Positions 11,690-22,109 of a stretch of 64,000 nt of DNA are shown here, piece by piece. The translations under genes were made by a program, and so were the position numbers. The notes beneath the pieces are model-generated. The model was given only the letters and a program-made list of their open reading frames with translations, did not search any database and had not been told where the DNA came from. This stretch comes from Topomyia yanbarensis (Eukaryota; Arthropoda; Insecta; Diptera; Culicidae). The number at the start of each line of letters is the position of its first letter. Position 1 is the first letter of the stretch. Where the stretch lies: the NCBI RefSeq assembly GCF_030247195.1, contig NC_080671.1, forward strand, positions 433,628,539 to 433,692,538, given 5' to 3'.

Positions 11690-11959
11690 CGCTTCCCCAC
11701 AGACCGGGACTTAGAAATAGTTTGAAACAGTGAAATTTAAATATAACTTCTTGTAAATTGTGCAAATAAACGTTATTTTGTAAGTAAGAACTTTTAGTGT
11801 TGTGCGGACTGAAAGTTGTCCAAAGCAGGCGGAAACGAACGCCCTTTTGCTGGCCTGTGCGGGGCCAGCCAAGTTTATTTCGTTTCGGGTGCTGTTCGTC
11901 CGCCCTGTGTTTCACTGCTTTTCTCGGGCTTGAGTATCGGCCAGATCCCGGCGTAAACA
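11690..11959 (+). repeat. 5' LTR, truncated at its left end
   Basis: It matches the right-hand 270 bp of the 3' LTR, from CGCTTCCCCACAGACCGGG to GGCGTAAACA. The TG-containing left end and about 416 bp are absent; sequence to the left is Transib exon 2. The differences are a CCCTGTGTTTC versus CTTTGTGTTTTGTGTTTC indel and a few substitutions. Confidence 0.88.
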
Positions 11960-11977
11960 TGGTCCTTCGAACCGGAT
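11960..11977 (+). promoter_or_regulatory. Primer-binding site, probably tRNA-Tyr
   Basis: TGGTCCTTCGAACCGGAT begins directly after the 5' LTR. Its complement ends in ACCA and resembles the 3' end of eukaryotic tRNA-Tyr with one mismatch (family knowledge, from memory). This primes minus-strand DNA synthesis in LTR retrotransposons. Confidence 0.65.
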
Positions 11978-13530
11978 AGACCCTCAAGTCCGCAGGATGG
12001 CGCTCCATTTACCGCAAGCCAAGCGGTCCGCTGCAAAACGCGCGCAACGATCGCGCTTTTGTTTTCGCGAGCGCCATCGCGATCAACCCGGTCTGTGGGA
12101 GAAAATGCAATGGAGACTGCACCCATTTTCCAATACTGCGAAGACGCGGATCGAGATTACTTTCGCTGCTGATTTGGAGAATCGGCGGCCAGCTGGACAG
12201 CTATGCAACAAATCTGCCAGCTGTAGGACGCGTTTTCCATCGCATCATCGACGGAAATGGGTGAGTGCAGTTCCATTCAAGTGTGTGAATAAATCAGTGC
12301 TTCTGGTAGTCTTTTTTCTTGCCGTTGACGAAGAAACACAATTCGCGAAAGTTACACACCGACCGCGCTGTAACAGTAGGTCCAAGCAGGACCGATTCGT
12401 GGCCACAACACGTCCCGCTTTCGCTGCGATTCTTCGGGACGAGCACCGTTGTGAGCCATTTACGTCATTATATATTAGTGAGCACCCTACGACGAAGACT
12501 ACCAGCCCGATTCACACTCGAAACCAGCCATATTGTGGCATCAGATGCCAAATCCCACGTCATCAATTCGCGGCAAACCGACGGCCGCTTCATCTAGTGC
12601 AGCACAGAACGACGTTCTTCGTATGTGTCGCCAACAGACACTCGAAACGGCGCGTGATCGTGTTTTCCCTACATAAGCCTGCACTAGATTTGCTCTACCG
12701 GCATTAGAGCTGTATCGTACCCCGTACACGCACACTAGGCACATTAAGGATCTCTGGTGGCCAAAATGCGCACAACGTCAACCCGCACACACGCACGATT
12801 CGTACTTCCTGGAAGCAATTGGCTTCACTTTTCCCGTCAAAGACGACCGAAGGACGATTCTCACACACACACAACCACACACGGATGTCGAGTCACTTTC
12901 CGACCTGGGAAGCAACCAAGTGCTTCATATTTCACCGTTGGTGTTTTCTGGTCCCACCAAAGGGCGATTTGGTGGAATTATGATTGCGTATTCGCCAGAA
13001 ATCATGCAACCGGAAGGTGACATTCGCCAAATTCTTCACGTCATCCGTCAGCTTACCCGATACTGGATCAACTTTCCGTGGGATTCTGTTCCTCAACGCA
13101 CTCCTTGTGGTTGGACCGGAGGAATCCATCTTTTTGCGTGTAATCCGTCCACGGATGTACGGATTGCACCACAAAGTTGATCACATCGCATCACTACACG
13201 CAGTAAGATACGACGAAGCCGTTTTGTCACCACCATCAACGAAGCCATAGCAGCAAACACACCCGCCGGACGAGATCCCGGCCCTCACTCAGGGCATAGA
13301 GTCGCCAGACGAGATCCTGGCCCAAGCTCGGGGGAATCGAGCAGTTCCTGAAGCATCTGTAAAGAGCACAAGCCTCGCCGGGCGGGTTCTCGGAACCCCC
13401 CGGCTGTGACTTGACAATAGTTAAGTACCCTTTTTTCGCTCAACAGCAACGATGTTTGCGTACAGATTTCTTATATTTCAGTATTCATCGTGATCGTTAC
13501 CCACCGCACTATAGTCTGTACGCACATCTA

Positions 13531-13809
13531 TCCGGACAGAATTTCGGACCGTTTTATCATGATCGTAGGTGCACTCATCGCTACATCAACGAAGCTCTAC
13601 GATCACCAATCCGACAGAATATCGGACTACACCGTCTATGAGCATCATCCCGACAGAATATCGGTATGAAATCACTTACCATCACCACGAACGTTTGTGA
13701 CGTCACGGGATCACCACTCCAGTAGCAGACTGGACCGCACAGATGTTTTCTGTGATCGCCGTCGACGAGTCACCATCGCCTAGCAACACTATCTCCGGAC
13801 AGTTTCCGG
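13531..13809 (+). repeat. Four near-palindromic CCGACAGAATATCGG copies in the LTR element interior
   Basis: Copies at 13531-13548 (CCGGACAGAATTTCGG), 13611-13625, 13650-13664 and 13794-13809 (CCGGACAGTTTCCGG) are irregularly spaced. Each is a short inverted repeat (CCGA/TCGG). Their role is unknown; they could be RNA packaging hairpins or protein sites. Confidence 0.7.
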
Positions 13810-13968
13810 CCCGTACTACGTCATCGCAAGAAACAGACAATACAACGTCATCACAGCTACACCGCTAGTCCATACCAACTAGCGGAATCGTCAACGCTAC
13901 CAACTCTATCGTAGTTCGACCCATCTCACAGGCCTAAGCAACTACTGATTGAATTTCCTTGATAATTC

Positions 13969-13981
13969 AAGGCGGGGAGAA
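13969..13981 (+). promoter_or_regulatory. Polypurine tract
   Basis: AAGGCGGGGAGAA directly abuts the TGTTCACGCC start of the 3' LTR. This is the expected plus-strand primer of reverse transcription and fixes the left LTR edge. Confidence 0.85.
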
Positions 13982-14672
13982 TGTTCACGCCGAAGTGAAC
14001 ATAGTATCGGAAAATTATTTTGACCGCTAAAATCGACACCAGCTGACAGTGTGCCAAATCGAATAATTTCCCACCCGCGGCACAGATGAATTTCTTCTCC
14101 AATTTCGGTCAGCTGGCACACACGTAAAACGAAGGCAAGCTAATATCATTGCTGTTCAGCTGATTGCTGCTGGTCTTTCCAACAATGACTTTTGCAGTCC
14201 GGTGGTTTCTACGCAAATTCGTTGCCGTAGCAGCACCGACTGAAGAGGATCGCACACACTCGGGGCGATCATCATCTTTTACCCGTCAGCCCATACCATG
14301 CCTGTGGGACCGGACGAGTAGTACAAAGTTTATCGCCGATCAAGACAGTCCAGCACAACTGACTGTGCGTCGCGCTCGCCGTGCATACGTTGCACACCGC
14401 TTCCCCACAGACCGGGACTTAGAAATAGTTTGAAACAGTGAAATTTAAATATAACTTCTTGTAAATTGTGCAAATAAACGTTATTTTGTAAGTAAGAACT
14501 TTTAGTGTTGTGCGGACTGAAAGTTGTCCAAAGCAGGCGGAAACGAACGCCCTTTTGCTGGCCTGTGCGGGGCCAGCCAAGTTTATTTTGTTTCGGGTGC
14601 TGTTCGTCCGCTTTGTGTTTTGTGTTTCACTGTTTCCCGGGCTTGAGTATCGGCCAGATCCCGGCGTAAACA
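13982..14672 (+). repeat. 3' LTR, complete (691 bp)
   Basis: It starts TGTTCACGCCGAAGTGAACA and ends GGCGTAAACA. TG...CA ends, inverted termini, the purine tract on the left and resumption of the Transib exon on the right define both boundaries. An AATAAA lies at about 14472, a plausible polyadenylation signal. Confidence 0.88.
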
Positions 14673-14889
14673 GCCTTCTTGTGCGTATGTTCCCCTTCAA
14701 GCTCTTGTTAACCATACCGTGGAACGACTCATCTCGTTTCTGAATATTGGAGTTCTACCACTGCATCCTGAGGATAATACGTTTGTTATCTTTAAGTGGG
14801 GCTGCGATGGAAGCAGCAACCATTCCCGGTAGGCAACATTATTTTTCTTCTAAACTTTGACTGACAGTCTCTTTTCCACTTGAACATAG

Positions 14890-16030
14890 ATACAAGCAAA
14901 TGTGCGTTGACGAAGATGAAAATGGAGAACTATTCGAGTATAACGATTCGCATATATTTGCTCTATCTATAGTACCTTTACGTGTAGTTAGTCGCCGGAA
15001 AGATGAGTCAAGAGATTGCATTCTTTGGAATAATGATTTTCCATCTTCAGTATCCCTGTGCCGACCAGTAAAATTAATTTTCAAGAAGGAAAATCCTGAA
15101 CTAACAAAGGATGAAGTTGCCGCGATGAACAAGCAAATCGATGAATTAGTCCCGACTATAGTAAATGTTAATATGCGCAAGATTCCGATTAGTTCAAGCT
15201 TCATATTTTCCATGGTTGATACGAAGGTAGTGAATGACGTAACAGGCACACCGTCTCAAGCGTGTTATATATGCAAACGCTCCGGAAAGCGATTGAATGA
15301 TCCTTTACTGGAAGCCAGCGATCCACCGGATAGTTTATATGTTTTTTCACCTTTACATGCATTAATACGAGCAATGGAGTTACTATTGAATATTGCTTAC
15401 CGTTTAGTTCTAGCAAAACCGCGTTGGCGCGTAGGCAAAAATACCAGCGAGCTTAAGGAACGACAAATAAAAATTCGACAAGCGTTACGTGACCGTTTAG
15501 GTCTTCGTATTAGCGAACCTTTGCCAGGTGGCGGAAATTCTAACGATGGTAACACAGCTCGAAAATTTTTCAGAAACCGAGATGTCGTTGCAGAAGAAAC
15601 CGGGTTGGACGAAATGTTGCTAGAACGTATGTATGTGCTATTAACAATCATCAACAGCAAATTGGGAATTAACGCGGATGCTTACCGGAGTTACGCTGAA
15701 GATACACGATTGCTTTATGTACGCCTGTATGGTTGGTACGCTCTCTCACCAACCGTGCATAAACTCCTGGTCCATGGAGGAAGCATTATTCAACATAACA
15801 TGCTGCCAGTAGGTATGTGCAGTGAAGAAGTTCAAGAAACCAGGAATAAAAGTATTCGCAGATTCCGAGAATTCCACGCACGCAAATTCGATCGACTCGT
15901 CAATCTTGATGACGTTTTCAAGAGACTTCTTGTTTCATCAGATCCTATAATTTCTCTTAAATGTAAACGTCGAATTCAACGAGCACCGCTGGATATACCT
16001 GAAAATGCAATGCATCTACTTTTGAATTAA
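14890..16030 (+). CDS. Transib transposase, C-terminal exon (RAG1-like core)
   Basis: About 380 residues continue from the SR/YKQM junction to a stop at 16030. Features in order, counted from Met at 14900: FIFSMVD and CYIC near 101-125 (matching RAG1 FKFIF and the YIC-CxxC zinc site), GNSNDGNTARKFF near 213-224, VHKLLVHG near 286-293 (HxxxxH, the second half of the zinc site), and SEEVQETRNK near 308-317 followed by RRFREFHARK. The last block lines up with RAG1 SEGNESGNK-RRFRKMNAR, which holds the catalytic Glu (RAG1 Glu962). The second catalytic Asp could not be placed by eye with confidence. The exon itself is intact. AATAAA follows at 16038. Alternative DDE families lack this combination of motifs. 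Confidence 0.88.
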
Positions 16031-16492
16031 TTGGCATTGAATAAATTCTCCTTATATAAATCATAGATTGTTGTCATAGCCAAATTATTTTTAATGAACA
16101 CATTCTGTATTGTTGATATGTAAGCAAAACAGAAAAGGAAATACAAAGGCTTTAGGCAATTTCTTTTATGTCGCTATGCGATAAAATTTAAAACTTTGGT
16201 TAGTAAATTTAAAATTACATGCTTAAAAAAAATAATATTTTCCAATTTTTGCTCAAATATACTTAAAAGTATGTTCTTTTCTATGGTTCAATCCGAACTT
16301 ACTTTTATTTGCCCCAATCAGAGATAATGACATTTGAAAAAGGGCTATTTATGAGCGAAAAGTTTCCATAACTTTTGAAAGTATAAAGTTAGACTTTCAG
16401 AGTTATGAAAAAACGTGGATTGAAGTTTTCTAAAAGCTGTTCAAAGGTTGTTTTAACAAAATATAAAATTTCTTTCGAACATTAACAAGTCT
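16031..16492 (+). repeat. Transib 3' UTR and fossil of an older 3' subterminal end
   Basis: From about 16225 to 16480 the sequence is a diverged direct copy of 16793-17060. Shared phrases include CCAATTTTTGCTCAAATATAC, ATAACTTTT and AAGCTGTTCAAAGGTTGT. It looks like the original inner part of the 3' terminus, left stranded when an inverted copy of the 5' end was joined at about 16493. Confidence 0.75.
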
Positions 16493-17384
16493 CAATTTTA
16501 CATTTGGATTACTACTTGTAATGAACTTAAGCAGTTCATCTGTCTTTTTACCAGCAATAAGCAAATTCGCCAACTCTCTTCGACTAATATCCATATTTAC
16601 TAGTTTTATTTAAAACGAATAAAATCAGAAACCTTTTTTGACAGTCGTTTCACTTATGCAAAGCTTGCTGCGATGAGAGAATGATATTTGAAAGTGGCTT
16701 TTTTCATAATACAACGATATGTGTGTAAATGCTTTAATGCGTTGAACCTGCAAAACTACAAACTTTAAATCTAAATTGCAAATTTTAAAAAAATATCGTA
16801 TTCGCCAATTTTTGCTCAAATATACTAATAAGTATGGTCTTTCATGTGGTGGAAACAGAATTCAATTTTAGGTGCCCGCATCAGCGATATTGAGCCTTGA
16901 AATAGGCTATTTTTTTAACGAAAAGTGTCCATAACTTTTTAAAGAAAAAAGTTAGACCTTCGGTGTCTTGGAGAAAAATACTCGGCTTGAAGTTTTCAAT
17001 AAGCTGTTCAAAGGTTGTGTTAACAAAAAGTAAAAGATACGAAAGTTATACTAAAAAAAACGTTTTTTTCAGGAACACCCTAATCTTTTTTTTTAAATTT
17101 CTTGTATAACAAAAACTAAAAGAGATAGAGCTTTAATATATTCAACAAATTTATTCAAAATAAGTTACTTTACAACTTTGTGGAAGACTGTGGAGCTCTA
17201 TCTTTCATCAGTAAAAAGTTTATTATCGTATTTTAGATAAATTAGAACCACCCTAATAACTATTCCAATAAAAAGAAGCATCTTCTAAAGTACACAAATT
17301 CATCCTAAGACATTATACGGCTAAATTATACAGGTTTGTCAGAAAGTAAAAATTCCTCCTAAATTAGCGATCTGGACCACTGTG
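16493..17384 (-). repeat. Right arm of long inverted repeat (inverted copy of the 5' end)
   Basis: This is a near-identical inverted copy of 10204-11103, including the first ~110 bp of transposase coding sequence, ending in CCACTGTG (complement of CACAGTGG). The breakpoint is at about 16493, where similarity to the left arm starts with TAACAAGTCTC. The target duplication CACTG follows at 17385-17389. Confidence 0.9.
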
Positions 17385-17616
17385 CACTGTGTTTGACGTT
17401 TATTCCTTTTTTTTCGTTTTCGTGTTTTGCACTGTTGATGTTAATATCCAAATCTAGTGAATGTTCATATTATATACCAGTTAGAGTAAGAAAATAGTTC
17501 TGTTGAGAAAAAGTGTAATGAAGCAACGAAAATAAAGCGAAGATTCTATTTCCTAACTTAAGTATAATAATATGGCCAGTGAGTGTATTTCATGACGGTT
17601 GGTATCGAAATTAGTT

Positions 17617-18993
17617 TTTTTTTCATTTCGTTTATTTGACACGGCTCATAGCGGTAGCTTAACGGAGCCGTGGAGCTTTCATGTGTTTTCAATAAAACAT
17701 CACAAAATGAGATAACTATAGCATTGGATAAAGAATTTCGTCAGCTACATTCGACTCTTGCCAGATTTGAAATATGTAACAATAAACAAGAATTATGGCA
17801 AAAATTTATTTCCAATCATAATGTAAAGGATGCTGCGATTCAAACTTTAAACTCGTTTTTCTCGAAATCAATATTTTGTCACTTAGTCCGGTTTGACTTA
17901 ACACCGACCATATGTAAGTATAAAAATAAAAACAAATTAATATTGATTGTTCGGTGGATCTCGTTGCAAATCGGCTCGCCTGCTGTGTCAGGGGATCATT
18001 TAAATCTCTACTCTCCTTCACATCAAGGTCATCATCGTTAAAAGTGTCTTGGTGCTTGCAATCAGGTGTTCTTTCCTGCTTCTTACATTTACGGGTGACC
18101 AATGTAAACCCGTCGTCATTGTTATTATCTTCTTCACCGATGTTGCTTACAGTAGTTTTTGAGGTGCTGGATGCTGCTTCTGCTGTTGTCAATATGGACT
18201 GAACAGCTCTTTTTTGGGTTGGTTTTCCGTGGATGCGTTGGCAGTCGGTAGAGATGCATTCTCCTCTGTATCTTTCGCGCAAGGTTGTCCGTGGTGCGCT
18301 GTCTGATTACAATACTTGCACGTAGGAGTTTGCCCTCATGGGTGCATGCATAACATAGTTTGGTTAATAGTAGCTTCGCGGGTTTTGAGTTTTATAGTCA
18401 AGTGGGAGGGGATAGGTCTTTCGATCCGCATCCTCACCACAAGAACACCGTTAGGTGTACCTGGGGAAAAATTTCTCCACGTATCAGGTGTAACGGATTC
18501 TACTTTTCCGTATTGCGACATGTATTTTGCAATTAGATCAGTAGGGGTACGTGTCATGTAGCTTTACATCTACGTAGTCTTTTTCTATATACACGGGAAT
18601 CTTAATTCCAACTTTATCACTTTCAGCCACGTGCTTCAAGTTGTTCTGCAAAATGAAACGTTCAACTTGGACTAACGTGTTGAATGATACGAGTACTACA
18701 TTGCGAAGATGATGATACTGAAGATACATAACCTCCTTAAGCCTAAGCTGCATCTTCACCTTCAGCAGGTATTCCACTTCACGGAAACTCAATCGTATTG
18801 AACAGAATTTAAAGTCAACGACCGCTGTATTGGGTCGGAGCAGAGTTTTTTCGTCAAATTTACTCATGATGGCAAGATTAAATTAAATGTTTCCTTTGTT
18901 CTCGAGACAATGCACACTAGATCCAGAGATTGGTGGTTGTTGTTCACTTGGTTCGATTGTACGTCTGACTTGGGTAGAAGTAGAAAGTAGACT
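17617..18993 (-). mobile_element. ORF1-only LINE derivative (HAL1-like)
   Basis: A 15-bp direct repeat GTATCGAAATTAGTT flanks the unit at 17602-17616 and 18994-19008. On the minus strand it has a short 5' UTR, a decayed gag-like ORF1 and then a 3' end AGTCAAATAAACGAAATG plus poly(A). No endonuclease or RT sequence lies between ORF1 and the tail. Intact target duplications show that this shortened form inserted as such and did not lose ORF2 afterwards. It parallels mammalian half-LINE (HAL1) elements, needing RT from a full-length relative. Confidence 0.85.
17806..18867 (-). pseudogene. LINE gag-like ORF1, frameshifted
   Basis: The minus-strand frame starts MSKFDEKTLLRPNTAVVDF at 18867 and runs about 109 codons, changes frame near 18550, continues TDLIAKYMSQYGKVESV and then PGTPNGVLVVRMRIERPIPS, meets a stop near 18336, then reads TCKYCNQTAHHGQPC. 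That last block is a CCHC zinc knuckle (C-x2-C-x4-H-x4-C). A further frame change leads to an acidic NDDGFTLVTRKCKK tail. The RRM-like region plus knuckle is the usual build of ORF1 proteins of jockey/LOA/R1-type LINEs, which bind the element RNA. At least two frame changes and one stop make it non-coding. A related fragment is at 50.77-51.08 kb. Confidence 0.82.
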
Positions 18994-19008
18994 GTATCGA
19001 AATTAGTT

Positions 19009-22000
19009 GTATAAACCACTACTGCAAACTGTTGGTAACACCTTGGTAACCGATTCGACCATCCGCTCTACAGTTGAATATAAACAAATGTCAACTCTTT
19101 TTCCATTTTCACTAACCACAATGTGCCCGGCACAACGGCTGGATCAGAAAACCAACATTTTAACTTCAATCGGTAACAAGCTTTCTGTTTTACATCCAAC
19201 CTGCCAGGTTAGGTAGGTCAATGTTTTCGCTCCGAGGGGAGGAATGAATCTTTTTCAAACACTTGTGAGCACTTGTGTAAATCTGTGAAAACGGTGCTTC
19301 AACTTTTAACGACCGGGCGCACGGCTTTGAGCTTGAACTACTTTGGTTTAATGTCTGGCGGATGACATATGTATGTACGTTAGTGGAACAGGTCGTCAGG
19401 TAGTTAGCTTTTGAATGAAGAAAGCGGCTGTGGCTGAATGAGTGAATTCTGGATGGGGTATTTTATGTGATTTCCATTTGAATCTTGTACCAAGTAGGTA
19501 CGGTCTCTGTGGTTAAGGGCTTAAGTGGATTTGCTTTTTGCTTTGATGGTTATTCGCCCTCCATATGTCATATAGGTCATGTCTATGCGTATTCGAAGAG
19601 CTTGATAAGGTAATGTAGCGTCAAATTGTAGACGTGTTGACGCTGGTTTTAATGTTCGCCCGGTGCTCTGGCAGAAAAAAAAGACTTATTCTAATCCACC
19701 TAATGCAATTGCACCGTTGGCATATATGCAAACTACCGGTCGTCGAACAGTGAGATAACATAGTGCTCACAAGTTTCTAACTCATACCTCTCCGTGAGTC
19801 TATTGATGAGATTTAATTCTTGGACCGGGGTCTATTCGATACCATCGGCCTACTGCGGTAGTATTAAAATGGGAATCTCATATTGTATTGATCAATCTCA
19901 ATATGATATTTCTCTTGATGACTTGCATACCCTAGCATAATGGTCGGAGACGTCATAAACTTGAACTTAATTCACTAGAGACCATTCCGTTTATTTTGCT
20001 ACAACGAACATTAGTCGCCGAAAATCGAGCGAAAAAAACCAACTGTCGAACGATGGATTAACTCCTCAAACCAAGAAATCGATACCTCCTACACTAGACA
20101 ATCTAGGTCACGATCAAAACAAAGTAGAAAAACAATTAGTCCGTTGCTTGTAAGTGCTGCCCACTTGTTACAAATTTTATTTTTATTTGTGTCATCTCAA
20201 TTAGGCCCCCTCAACCTTTTTCTTTCATTATCGTCTAGGTGAAGATGTCGCCTAATTGGCTAATTTGGTCCTCTCTGTATAGCTTAGCTCGAATCCCATC
20301 GACGAGGGAAATGTCTGCTGTAATCCACCAAACATAAAATATGCAAGTGAGTTGACCTAAACGACCTACTCCAGCCCACTTTGTCACATGTGTCACATGG
20401 GTTATAAATCGATAAATTCGTCTCGGTCGAACAGTGACAGTTGTTGGGGGACAAGAGTGGGGCAATTCAATGATGATTGGCGGATGAACACGGTTAATAT
20501 TACCTGATGGAATGGAATGTGGAATTTACCTGTGGGGATGGAAAGAAACAAACAAGCCCCTGCACTGACAGGGGTGAAATTCTATTCTGTCACATGCCAC
20601 CGCAACGGAGTGGGTCATGTAAAAATGAAGGCAGGCAGTACCGACCCGAAGCTTTCACCGAGGTTGTATTTTTATAGTGATGTGAAAGTGAACAGACAGA
20701 TAGGGATATCGAGTGGAAGACGCAAATTGGAACAAGTGCCCGTGGATCAAATGGCGTGTGATATAATTGCCACATACCAGATGGTCAGTTCTAGCAAATG
20801 TTGATAAAGTGATAAAAAATGGATGAGTTAACTACACGAAACAACAAACGATGGAGACGCATGGTATTTCCTTACTATATGCATTGTCGATAGAATGTAT
20901 TGTGTTCTCGAGAATTACTAGATGATATGCACACTAAGCGTAGAAATATAACGAACAGGGAAACGAAAGGATATTCTTGTAGTGTTTTTGGATGTAGCCA
21001 TTTGAATTTACGGTTGGAAATTCAAACCAATTTAGCAGTTGCGTAACAGCTTAGAATAGACTAGAGTTTCCATTTCCGACAACGATTTCTCAGGAAACGT
21101 AAAACCGAGATTACCGAGAATGATTCGTTTACTTTTCGAGTTTGGCGAATTTCTGGACTGTTTCTGGTTCAAAAATAGTTTTGTTCGACATAGAGATTCG
21201 GATCGCAGTAACCATGCGCGTCGGGTGTGAATTTCGCAGACGTCAGTAGTTAAAAATTTAAATTTTGGAAATATTTAAGTGACTCCTGGAAAAAATGAAA
21301 AAAATCCTTTCGGGAAGAACTGAAGAAAACAAATTGATGGTAAGATTCGGCAGATGCTCCACTACAGGAACGGAATGGTTCCAGGATGGTGGAGAGAAGT
21401 ACAGCAAAAAGACCCCTCGATCGTTACCGGTGAGCTCCTTCTGATTAAATTGTCTACCCTTCTTTCTTTGAGATTGTTTTTAAGTAAATATTTGGATATT
21501 TATTTCATTGAAAATTACGCTAGTATGTTGTCTTTCTCTGAATAGAGTCAGCTTAGATGCCTTGTGGTATCGGAAGACTGGAACCAGGAGTTAATTTACT
21601 GGATTCCTTTTTCTGTGCCGTGGGAGGTAGTAAAATATTTATATCTTGGATTATCTAGATTTTCTGGTTTTTCTTCTGTTCTGTTCTGGCGGTTGTTGTA
21701 GCCGATTTGAAATACTTGAGAAGATTCATGCCTGTGTTCATGAAGGCCATTAAAGTTTGGCCATAATTCCATTTATGCTTTATACCACGTTCGGCCTTAG
21801 ATGTGCGAAATAAATCTTGCCGAAAGCATGTACACTAATTGTCCACGTTTCCTCCTTATTCAAAATAGCTCGTTGATTAAATTACTCATTAAATAAATAA
21901 TTCGATTGCCGTATAATTTTGAATCAGCTTTTTGAACACTGCACAGTTGGCCTGGCCACTTTAATGATGGTGTCACATGTACCACAAACATTAATATTGA

Positions 22001-22109
22001 CAAGAGTAGAATTACTCCAACATACTTATCGTATTCTGCGACAACAATTTCCAAGTCAAAGAACTGCTACAGGCGAGCTCCGGATACAAAATTACGATTG
22101 ATGTTTTAT
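19009..22109. other. Long stretch without a recognised gene
   Basis: I found no supported coding region. Near 19690 a short piece (CTAATCCACCTAATGCAATT) resembles sequence near 42590 and 61474 and may be a repeat edge. The motif TGGAGACGCATGGT occurs at 20852 and again at 35807 and, reversed, at 44925. The small ORFs here lack motifs. Confidence 0.45.

Larger units (their letters stand above)
11690..14672 (+). mobile_element. Non-autonomous LTR retrotransposon, 5'-truncated, nested in Transib
   Basis: The last ~275 bp of the 3' LTR (14398-14672) repeat almost exactly at 11690-11959. The full 3' LTR is 691 bp and opens and closes with TGTTCACGCC and GGCGTAAACA, which are inverted relatives. 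A primer-binding site follows the 5' LTR and a purine tract precedes the 3' LTR. The ~2.0-kb interior has no recognisable gag, protease, RT or integrase; its 236-codon ORF (11997-12707) has no known motif. It must rely on a helper. The TGTTYACGCC ends recall BEL/Pao elements, which is an inference. No target duplication can be checked because the left ~416 bp of the 5' LTR is missing. Confidence 0.82.
11678..14828 (+). pseudogene. Transib transposase exon 2, split by an LTR element; carries first catalytic Asp
   Basis: Exon 2 begins GAATTTCTGTTTCG after the intron acceptor at 11677, is interrupted from 11690 to 14672, and resumes at 14673. The resumed part reads AYVPLQALVNHTVERL and ends KWGCDGSSNHSR. 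The DG in this motif is the expected first acidic residue of the Transib/RAG1 DDE core (equivalent to RAG1 Asp600); its codon is at 14806-14808. A donor GT follows at 14829, and a 61-bp intron ends at 14889. Frame is maintained across the junction, with Arg split by the intron. The inserted element makes the exon non-functional. Confidence 0.8.
10204..17384 (+). mobile_element. Transib DNA transposon, composite, with nested LTR element
   Basis: Both ends begin with CACAGTG followed by GTCCAGATCGCTAATTTAGG, and a 5-bp direct repeat CACTG lies immediately outside (10199-10203 and 17385-17389). CACAGTG termini and 5-bp duplications are hallmarks of Transib elements, the relatives of the RAG1 recombinase, and CACAGTG equals the RSS heptamer. 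Inside is a multi-exon gene with RAG1/Transib motifs. It is interrupted by an LTR retrotransposon at 11690-14672. The last ~890 bp are an inverted copy of the first ~900 bp; an older, diverged 3' subterminal region sits just inside it. Without the nested element the transposon would be about 4.2 kb. The coding region is broken, so it is presumably inactive. Confidence 0.88.

Noticed and set aside
11997..12707. 236-codon ORF inside the LTR element as a gag protein
   Set aside because: No gag or zinc-knuckle motif, Arg/His-rich translation, overlapping ORFs in other frames of similar length; more likely chance in GC-rich non-coding sequence.
14900..16030. A RAG1/RAG2-like (ProtoRAG) pair
   Set aside because: No Kelch-repeat or other RAG2-like ORF is present inside the element.
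17670..18041. Plus-strand 123-codon ORF
   Set aside because: Antisense shadow of the ORF1-only LINE derivative.
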